NCBI RefSeq assembly: GCF_000321225.1
Contig: NW_004452128.1
Span: 114,623 to 178,622 of the forward strand
Source: Odobenus rosmarus divergens
Lineage: Eukaryota; Chordata; Mammalia; Carnivora; Odobenidae
Length of the DNA stretch: 64,000 bases
Direction: 5' to 3'
Shown: positions 56,521 to 64,000 of the stretch, piece after piece
Numbering within the stretch: the stretch's first letter is position 1
Layout: the number at the start of each line of letters is the position of its first letter
The notes under the pieces: generated by a model
Told to the model about the DNA's origin: nothing
The model's input: the letters and a program-made list of their open reading frames with translations, nothing else
Database searches by the model: none
Program-made: the position numbers and the translations under genes

Positions 56521-57627
56521 ATGGCAGGGGGCCTTGGCGTCTTTGACAGCAGGGGTCACAAGGGGAGGAGTGTGCATGTTCAGGGGACAGCAGCTCAACA
56601 TCACCCTGAGCTTGTCACCTTATTTCATCTATCTCTTAAAGATTCATGTTTAACTTGAAGGAGGATAAAATCTGCCCCAAGACCTGAAATCTCCTACCTG
56701 GATTCCATATTCTCAGTCTAACTCTGGGGCTAATTTGAGGCTGGTCGTTGGGTCCATGCCTGTAATGGTGGTCGGGAGAGGGTGACAGATGGTCCTACTG
56801 TGGTGGCCCGGGGTGGCTCCCACAATGTTCAGGTTCCAAGAACAGGAGGCTAGAGGCAGCGGGCTGCACAGACGACAGGCAAAAGCATGCTTCAGAAGCC
56901 CATAAGCATTCCAGAGAAGGCGAGAACATGTTCCCCAGTGAGGCAAGATTGACTCTGGGCCAACGGCTGGAAGGGTTGGATTAGGGAAGTTTGAGGGCAT
57001 TGAGAAGGGAGGCAGTGAGGAGGATGGGGCTGGGGTGTGTTTCAGGATGGCTAGTGGCCCAGGTTGGCAGGAGTAGGGGATGCCTGTAGGGGCATGTGGC
57101 GCTGGGCTGCCATTAAGGGTGACTATGGCGCCTTGCTAGGAAGCTGGACTTATTCTGGAGTCGGTCCAGTGCCGTGGGTTTTCAATGTGAGGTGTGGGTG
57201 TGAAAGTGAGGTTTTCAGACGACTAATCCGCATCAGAGTGGCACAGACAGATCAGAATGATGCAGGGGTCCCGGGGCAAAGCCAGGAGGGGAGGGAGCTG
57301 GGCCTGGGTGTGGCCAAGTCGGAGGGAGCAATCAAGGTGACCGTGTGTGGGGTGCTCCACTGGGACAACAGCCCTTGTATTGATGGGGACAGGGACACTG
57401 GGAGGGAGGAAGGCATTTGGTGACAGGAGACCCCAGGAGGGATCACAGAGCTGCAATTGAAGTCAGGTCTGGAAGCTTGGAGGCCCAGGAATAGGGAGGG
57501 TTGTAGATTTGGGGGTTGTTCCTGTAACAGAAGCTTCAAAGGGCAGGGGGGCAGAAAGGGCGGTGGCAGAACCTGGGAGATTCCAGATTTAGTTGGTGAG
57601 AAGAGGAAGGAGGGAGGAGAGACAAAT
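56521..57627. other. No recognised gene
   Basis: About 1.1 kb. Purine-rich and G-rich stretches, with overlapping frames on both strands (119 codons plus, 151 codons minus) and no domains. Confidence 0.45.
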
Positions 57628-57748
57628 GAGAAGATCATAAGCTCCCTGGGGCAGGGACCATTTCTGTCAGGGCTGCCATAGCCTGGGCCAAGCACTATGC
57701 CTGGCACACAGTAGGTGCTTTGTAAATATTTGTTCAGTGAAGGAAGGA
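57628..57748 (+). mobile_element. L2 LINE 3' end
   Basis: 'aagctccctggggcagggac', 'atgcctggcacacagtaggt' and 'gtaaatatttgttcagtgaa' are the L2 terminus in sense. Confidence 0.8.
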
Positions 57749-57832
57749 AAACTGGGGCAAAGTTTCAGCAGCCGAGTTTGAAGACTATTTTAGAAAGGGA
57801 CAGTGATCAACCTTAGAGCAGAACATCCTGCA

Positions 57833-58220
57833 GTGCTGCACAAATTGCTATAAATTGGGCAGCTTAAAACAGAAATTGATACTCTCACAGTCCTGGAGGC
57901 CCAAAGTCCAAAACCAAGGTGTCAGCACCTGAAACCTGCAGGGGAGAAAGCTTCCTCTCCTGGCTTCTGCTGTTGTTTGCACTGCCTGGCAGTCCTCGGC
58001 TTGTAGAGCATCACCCCAATCTCCACCTGTCATCACATGGCCTTCTCTCTGTGTGTCTCTGTCTATGTCCTAATCCCCTTTTCTCATTAAGACACGAGTC
58101 ATAGTGTATTAAGGGCCCACCCCAATGACCTCATCCTAATTACATCTGCAACAACCCTGTTTCCAAATAAGGTCCCATTTCAACGTATCTTTTTGAGGGA
58201 CATATGACCCATAGCAAACA
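57833..58220 (-). mobile_element. MLT1-type MaLR LTR
   Basis: Antisense order: 'ctgcacaaattgctataaat', 'actctcacagtcctggaggc', 'cacatggccttctctctgtg', 'ccctgtttccaaataaggtc', ending near 'acccatagcaaacatgg'. Confidence 0.88.
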
Positions 58221-59032
58221 TGGTCTACAGAGCTTGGGAGGTTCTTCAAAAGCCTTAGACCTAACGCCCCAGAGAACTGAAGAAGCCTCAGTGGAGGCAC
58301 AGAAGAATCTGATGTCTGGGTGTGATTACACCCAGAGAATTCTCATTTGGCCTGAGACTCCAGCAACAAATAGTGGTGGTTGAAACAGCATATTTTAACC
58401 ATGGTTGACCAAAGCGTCCATGAGAGAGAGGCGATGCATTCAGAACATCTACGGACAATACCAGCACACTCTCCACCTTCCCACCATCGGGGACCCTCCT
58501 TGACCAGCCCCTCTAAATCACAGTGGTCATGGCCACTAGCCCTGTTCTCAGTGTCCAGGGATTGAAGGCAAGAGACAGAGACCTTTTTTTTTTTTTTTCC
58601 CAATTTCAACCAGTTCCCAGTTTTTCAGCTGCTGCTGGAACCATAAATGAATGAACTGAAAAGATGTTTCCCACATAGACAGATGGCCCCAAACTACCAA
58701 ATGCTAGAAATTTCAGAGAGTTGTCCCAACCATCTGCTCAGAGGCGGGAATAAATTGCAAAACAGACTGTTAGAAGAGATGGTGCCATTCTAGCCTAACC
58801 CCTAGGAAGACCTATCCTTCTTGGATGTCTGGAATCCTTCCAAGACTGGGTGGGACAATTGGGGTCACCCTACCTGCCCACAGGTTGTCCTGACCCCAGG
58901 CCAGTGTTTGCATTGAACCAGGCATCCCCTGGTGGACATTTTTAACACGCCCCTTAGGAAGGTACGTGCTGGCAACTCTAGGAAGGATTGTTTCCACTTG
59001 GATGCGACAGGCTAAGAACAAGAGGAGACATT
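58221..59032. other. No recognised feature
   Basis: About 810 bp with an isolated poly-T run at about 58584-58599. No recognised repeat; short frames are unsupported. Confidence 0.45.
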
Positions 59033-59049
59033 AAGATCGTCTAAGACAC

Positions 59050-59247
59050 GGCCCCTGGGTGGCTTAGTCGTTAAGTGTCTGCCTTCGGCTCAGATCATGG
59101 CCCCGGGGTCCTGGGATCGAGCCCTGCATCAGGCTCCCTGCTCCGCGGGAAGCCTGCTTCTCCCTCTCCCACTCCCCCTGCTTGTGTTCCTGCTCTCACT
59201 ATCTCTCTCTCTGTGTCAAATAAATAAATAAAATCTTAAATAAAAAA
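59050..59247 (+). mobile_element. SINEC, slightly 5'-truncated
   Basis: Starts 'gcccctgggtggcttag', missing a few head bases. The TSD is aagatcgtctaagacac (59033-59049) against aagatcatctaagacat (59248-59264), with two differences. Confidence 0.96.
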
Positions 59248-59265
59248 AGATCATCTAAGACATGT

Positions 59266-59378
59266 TCCTGATTTCAAAGATAAGAAAATGGAGGCCAGGA
59301 AGAAAAATGACATGTCCATGATCACAGAGCTACTAAGGCAGAGCCTGGATTAGAATCCTGGGCTAGCAGAACACCAAA
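59266..59378 (-). mobile_element. MIR fragment
   Basis: 'ataagaaaatggaggccagg', 'catgatcacagagctactaa' and 'gcctggattagaatcctggg' match antisense MIR. Confidence 0.7.
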
Positions 59379-59845
59379 GATAATTTATCATGTGGAATCT
59401 GGTCCTCCTACCTCTTCATGCCTTTAATTGGAAAAACCTGCAGTTGGGGCAGAATAATTTTAAGCTCCTCCCCAGCTCCTGTGTGTGGCTGATAGGTTAG
59501 TTATTAGGTGGGGTCATGGGAAATAGTGGAAACTACAATATTTTAATCACCTTTTTGAGAGGCTTCTGCTTTAGGGTGCTACTTTTCTTCTAGAAATGGT
59601 GTTTCTTTTTAATCAGTGACAACGTAGAGTTTCTAAGTAGGACATTTTAAAAAATGAATATTCTAGGGAGGGGTGGGTCAGGGTGGACTCTTACAGAAAA
59701 TATTTCTCATAGAAAGTACTGCATCTGTCCCATCATTTCCCAGGATTGGGCAGAAAAATTGGTATTCTCAAAAGCACTTGTTGGTGTTTGCCCTCCAGTC
59801 ATGAAATCAGATCTGACAGGGATTTCTCTTCCCCATATTTACAGG
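59379..59845. other. No recognised feature
   Basis: About 470 bp of AT-rich sequence with no recognised repeat. Confidence 0.45.
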
Positions 59846-59860
59846 ATTTGCAAATTTCTT

Positions 59861-60003
59861 TTTTTTTTTTTAAAGTAGGCTCCACACCCAACATGAAGCC
59901 CAATGTGGAGCCCAACGTGGGGCTTGAACTCACGACCCTGATGTCAAGACTTGAGTGGAGAGCGAGTCGGACACTCAACTGAATGAGCCACCCGGGTACC
60001 CCA
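59861..60003 (-). mobile_element. Short, older SINEC copy
   Basis: T-tail, 'taaagtaggctccacaccca', then two near-repeats of 'cccaatgtggag', then a head ending 'cccgggtacccc'. The perfect TSD atttgcaaatttctt is at 59846-59860 and 60004-60018. Confidence 0.92.
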
Positions 60004-60441
60004 ATTTGCAAATTTCTTAGAGATTTTGATCAGTGGCACCACTCTTTGGTGCCATGAGGGTATCTCCAGACCTGACGATGTGAGGGACTCATGCAGACAT
60101 ACAGAACAAATCTCGTTCATGGATGCCAACAAATTGGACAACCTAAAAGAAATGGATGAATTTCCAGAAACATACAATCTTCCAAAACTAAATCAAGAAG
60201 AAATAGAAAATCTGAACAGACTGATTACTAGTAACAAAATGAATCAGTAATTTAAAAACTCCCAACAAACAAAAGTCCAGGACCAGAGGGATTCACAGGT
60301 GAATTCCACTAAACATTTAAAGAAGAGTTAATACCTAGTCTCCTCAAACTATTCCAAAAAATAAAAGAGGAAGGAAAGCTTCCAAATTCATTCTATGAGG
60401 ACAGCATTACCCTGATACCAAAACCAGACAAAGATACTACA

Positions 60442-60472
<31 letters not shown>

Positions 60473-61308
60473 TACAGGCCAATATCCCTGAACATAGATG
60501 CAAAAATCCTCAACAAAATATTAGCAAACCACATTCAACAATATATTAAAAAGGTCAGTCACCACAGTCAAGTGGGATTTTTTTCTGGGGATGCAGTATA
60601 GTTCAACATCTGCAAGTCAATCAACATGATATGCCACAATAATAAAACAAAGGATAAAAACCATGTGATCATCTCAATAGATGCAGAAAAAGCCTTTGAC
60701 AAAATTAAACATCCATTCATGATAAAAACTCTCAACAAAATACGTTTAGAGGGAACATACTTCAACATAATGGAGGTCGCATATGACAAACCCACAGTTA
60801 ACATCATACTCAATGAGAAAAATCTGACAGCATTTCTCTAAGATCAGGAATAAGACAAGGATGTCCACTCTCAATGACTTTTATTCAACATGGTACTGGA
60901 AGTCCCAGCCACAGCAGTCAGACAAGAAAAAGAAATAAAAGGCATTTAAATTGGTAAGGAAGAAGTAAAACTGTCACTATCTGCAGATGATTTGATACTA
61001 TATACAGAAAACCCTAAAGACTCCATCAAAAAACAATTGGAAGTAATAAATAAGTAAAGGTGCAGGATACAAAATTAATATACAGAAATCTGTTGCATTT
61101 CTATACACTAATAACGAAGTAGCAGAAAGAGAAATTAAGAAAACAATTCCACTTAAAACTGCAACAAAAAGAATAAAATACCTAGGAAAAAATTTAATGA
61201 AGGAGGTGAAAGACCTGTACTCTGAAAACTATAAAACAATGTTGAAAGAAATTAAAGATGACACAGACAAATGGAAAGATATACTGTGCTCATAGATTGG
61301 AAGAATTT

Positions 61309-61425
61309 ATATTGTTAAATATAAATTGGATTTATAATATATTATATATTATATTAATATGTATTATATATGTAATATATATTATACATAAATATAAATA
61401 TATAAATATAATTTGGATATACTAT
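61309..61425. repeat. TA-rich block inside L1 ORF2
   Basis: 'aatttatattgttaaatata' should lead directly to 'actatccaaagcaatctac'. Instead, about 100 bp of (TA)-rich sequence intervene before 'tactatccaaagc', an expansion or insertion within the old L1. Confidence 0.85.
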
Positions 61426-61570
61426 CCAAAGCAATCTACAGATTCAATGCAATCCCTATCAAAATAGTGGTTTTCATTGAATTGGAACAAATAATTCTAA
61501 GATGTGTATGGAACCACAAAAGACCCCAAGTAGCCAAAGCAATTTTGAGAGAAAAGAACAAAGCTGGAGG

Positions 61571-61764
61571 GGCGCCTGGGTGGCTCAGTTGGTTAAGTGT
61601 TTGCCTTCGGCTCAGTTCATGATCCCAGGGTCCTGGGACTGAGCCCTGCATCCCACTCCCTGCTCAGCAGGGAGCTTCCCACTCCCCCAGCTCCCACTGC
61701 TTGTGTGTGCTCTCTCTCTGTCAAGTAAATAAATAAAAATCTTTACCAGAAAAAAAAAAAAACA
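61571..61764 (+). mobile_element. SINEC inside L1 ORF2
   Basis: 'ggcgcctgggtggctcag' to 'aagtaaataaataaaaatc' and an A-rich tail. The perfect TSD aacaaagctggagg is at 61557-61570 and 61765-61778. ORF2 sequence resumes after the second TSD. Confidence 0.97.
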
Positions 61765-62062
61765 AACAAAGCTGGAGGTATCACAAACCCAGATTTTAAG
61801 CTATACTACAAAACTATAGAAATCAAAAGACTACGGTACTGACACAAAAATAGACATCTAGATCTATCGAACAGGACAGATAGCCCAGAAATAAACCCAC
61901 TTATATGGTCAATTAATCTGCAACAAAGAAGGCAAGAATATACAATGGAGAGAAAGATAGTCTCTCAATAAATGGTGCTGGGAAAACTGGACCGCTACAT
62001 GCAAAAGAATGAAATTGGACCACTTTCTTACACCATACACAAAAATAAACTCAAAATGGATA

Positions 62063-63268
62063 TCTTGAGGAGCAAGATGGTGGAGGAGTAGGAGACCTGG
62101 ATTTTTTCTGGTCCCAGGAATTTAGCTGGATAGGGATCAAACCATTCTGAACACCTACGAACTCAATAGGAGATTGAAAAAAAGAATAGCAGCAACTCTC
62201 TGAACAGAAAAGCAACCACTTTCTGGAAGCAGCGACCCAACAAGTGGCAGATCCAGGGAGACTCCCCTTCCTCCCCCTGGGAGAAGCGGCGTGGGAGCAC
62301 ACCGCAGGGATCTTCTGAGTTTGGAGATTCCACACGGGGTCGGGTGCCAGAGATAGAAACGCTCGGTCACAGGCCGGGTGAGCACAGAGTGTGGCCAGAG
62401 ACCAGGGAGACGGGAGTGATTGCTTTTTTCTGGGGGCGCACTGAGGAGTGGGGCCCTGACATCTTGGCTCCTCCCGGGCGGAGATTAGGAGGCCACCATT
62501 TTCACTCTCGTCCTCCAAAGCTATACCAAAAGCTTGCAGGGAACAAAAGCTTCCGGGAGCAAACCCAAGCAGATTACTTAGCCTGGACCCGGCAAGGGCA
62601 GGGCAATTTCGCCACCCACAAAGACATTTGGGAACCACGGCAATAGGCCCCTCCCACAGAAGATCAGCAAGAACAGCCAGCCAAGACCAAGTTTACCGAT
62701 CAATGAGAACGACAGAACACCAGCACTAGGGGAATACTGCACATAGAATTCATGGCTTTTTCCCCATGATTCTTTAGTCTTTCAAAGTTAATTTTTTTAA
62801 TTTTCTTTTTCTTTTTTTTTGAATTTTTCTTTTTCCCCTTTTCAACCAACATCTTATCAATCCCTTTTTTAAAAAATCTTTTTTATTTTTCATTTTTAGA
62901 GTCATATTCTATCCCTTCATAGTAGTTAATCTTATTTTTGGTATATATAGAGAGATATGTATATATCTCTCTCTATATATATGTTGTTTTCTCTTTAAAA
63001 TTTTGAGATACTGTTTCTTCTAACAGATCAAAATATACCCTAAATCACTAGTGTATGGCTTTGTTCTAGTCTCCTGCCTGATCATTCTCTCCCCCCCCTT
63101 TTTTTTAATCCTCTTCTTTTTCTTTTTTTTCTCTTTCTTTTTTCTTTCTTTCCCTTTCTTTTCCCCCAGTTTTAGGTCTTTTCTGATTTGTTTAGTGTAT
63201 ATTTTCTGGGGGCGTTGTTACCCTGTTAGCATTTTGTTCTTTCATTCATCTATTCTCCTCTGGACAAA
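62063..63268 (+). promoter_or_regulatory. 5' UTR and promoter region of a younger L1
   Basis: Starts abruptly after the ORF2 fragment with 'gaggagcaagatggtggagg', the typical L1 5' end. CAAGATGG (62073-62080) is the YY1 core that positions L1 transcription in other mammals. It is GC-rich to about 62700, then T/C-rich to about 63250, as in carnivore L1 5' UTRs. A 195-codon minus frame at 62051-62638 is an antisense artefact. A first start for ORF1 lies at 63269. Confidence 0.88.
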
Positions 63269-64000
63269 ATGACAAGACAGAAAAAATCACCTCAACAAAA
63301 AGAACAAGAGACAGTACCGACTGCTAGGGACCTAATCAACACGGACATTAGTAAGATGTCGGAACTAGAGTTCAGAATGATGATTTTAAAGACACTAGCT
63401 GGGCTTGAAAAAAGCATGGAAGTTATTAGAGAAACCCTTTCTGGAGAAATAAAAGAACTAAAGTCTAACCAAGTCGAAATCAAAAAGGCTATTAATGAGG
63501 TAAAATAAAAAATGGAGGCTCTAACTGCTAGGATAAATGAGGCAGAAGACAGAATCAGTGATATAGAAGACCAAATGATGGAAAATAAAGAAGCTGAGAA
63601 AAAGAGATAAACAACTACTGGATCACAAGGGCAGAATTCGAGAGATAAGCGATACCATAAGACGAAACAACATTAGAATAATTGGGATCCCAGAAGAAGA
63701 AGAAAGAGAACAGGGGCAGAAGGTATATTGGAGCAAATTATAGCAGAGAACTTCCCTAATGTGGCAAAGGAAACAGGCATCAAAATGCAGGAGGCACAGA
63801 GAACCCCTCTCAAAATCAATAAAAATAGGTCAACACCCCAACGTCTAATAGTAAAACGTACGAGTCTCAGAGACAAAGAGAAAATCCTGAAAGCAGCTCG
63901 GGAGGAGAGATCTGTAACCTACAATGGTAGAAACATTAGACTGGCAACAGACCTATCCACAGAGACCTGGCAGGCCAGAAAGGACTGGCATGATATATTC
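63269..64000 (+). pseudogene. L1 ORF1 (RNA-binding protein), damaged, runs off the window
   Basis: ATG at 63269 opens an L1 ORF1: a basic N-terminus (MTRQKKSPQQKEQE), then a coiled-coil region rich in K, E, L and I. An in-frame TAA at 63506-63508 interrupts it where a sense codon is expected. The same frame meets a second TAA at 63608-63610, but shifted by one base the coiled-coil and RRM-region sequence continues. Another frame change near 63715-63730 leads into NFPNVAKETGIKMQEAQRTP and beyond to the edge. With at least one stop and two frameshifts, no full ORF1 protein can be made. Confidence 0.93.

Larger units (their letters stand above)
60115..62062 (+). pseudogene. Broken L1 ORF2 fragment (endonuclease/RT protein remnant)
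   Basis: Sense L1 ORF2 from the part before the reverse transcriptase through its core. The frame opens at 'gccaacaaattggacaacct'. 'atagatgcagaaaaagcctt' encodes the IDAEKAF block, and 'tctgcagatgatttgata' (about 60979-60996) gives SADDLI, the metal-binding reverse-transcriptase motif with the aspartates kept. Stops and frameshifts occur throughout, a TA-rich insertion lies at about 61309-61425 and a SINEC at 61571-61764. The endonuclease part and the C-terminal end are absent. At about 62062 it is cut by the 5' end of another L1. Confidence 0.93.

Noticed and set aside
62051..62638. 195-codon minus-strand open frame
   Set aside because: Antisense to the L1 5' UTR; GC-rich sequence opens frames by chance.

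Overview
This is nuclear DNA of a mammal, almost certainly a carnivore. The diagnostic signal is 25 copies of the tRNA-Lys-derived carnivore SINE (SINEC), with a head close to 'ggggcgcctgggtggctcag' and a tail close to 'caaataaataaataaaatc'. Many copies still have clear target-site duplications (TSDs). SINEC together with old eutherian repeats (MIR, L2, MLT1, MER20-like, L1M) points to Carnivora. The subfamily ending with a 'ccactccccctgcttgtgtt' block suggests a caniform, perhaps an arctoid (bear, seal or mustelid); that last step is inference. Intact protein-coding genes, tRNAs, rRNAs, operons, CRISPR arrays and prokaryotic signals were all looked for and not found. The open reading frames up to 225 codons are chance frames or run through repeats.

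Layout. 1-21.5 kb: dense SINEC insertions (17 copies) among old L1 pieces, MLT1 LTRs, a hAT-Charlie-type transposon and short tandem repeats. 21.5-37.9 kb: a 16.4-kb stretch without any SINEC, holding only older repeats. It contains a 10-unit minisatellite (25.7-26.0 kb), an almost repeat-free 3.4-kb interval with a candidate conserved regulatory element (26.76-27.78 kb), a 76-bp candidate exon (28.51 kb) and a second regulatory-looking block (32.2-32.8 kb). 37.9-59 kb: sparser SINECs, MLT1, MER20-like, MIR and L2 copies. It also has an LTR-type element with two SINECs stacked in one target site, and an exact ~300-bp copy of part of that LTR placed 1.5 kb downstream. 59-64 kb: an old, broken L1 ORF2 fragment carrying a SINEC, cut by the 5' end of a younger L1 whose 5' UTR and damaged ORF1 run off the right edge.

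The window reads as intergenic or deep intronic DNA. I see no new biological system. The points most worth checking are the exact local duplication, the SINEC-free block with its regulatory-looking core, the candidate exon, a SINEC copy with a 3' tail ending in a Pol III terminator, and the nested L1. Repeat family names come from recognition of consensus features, not from a database search.
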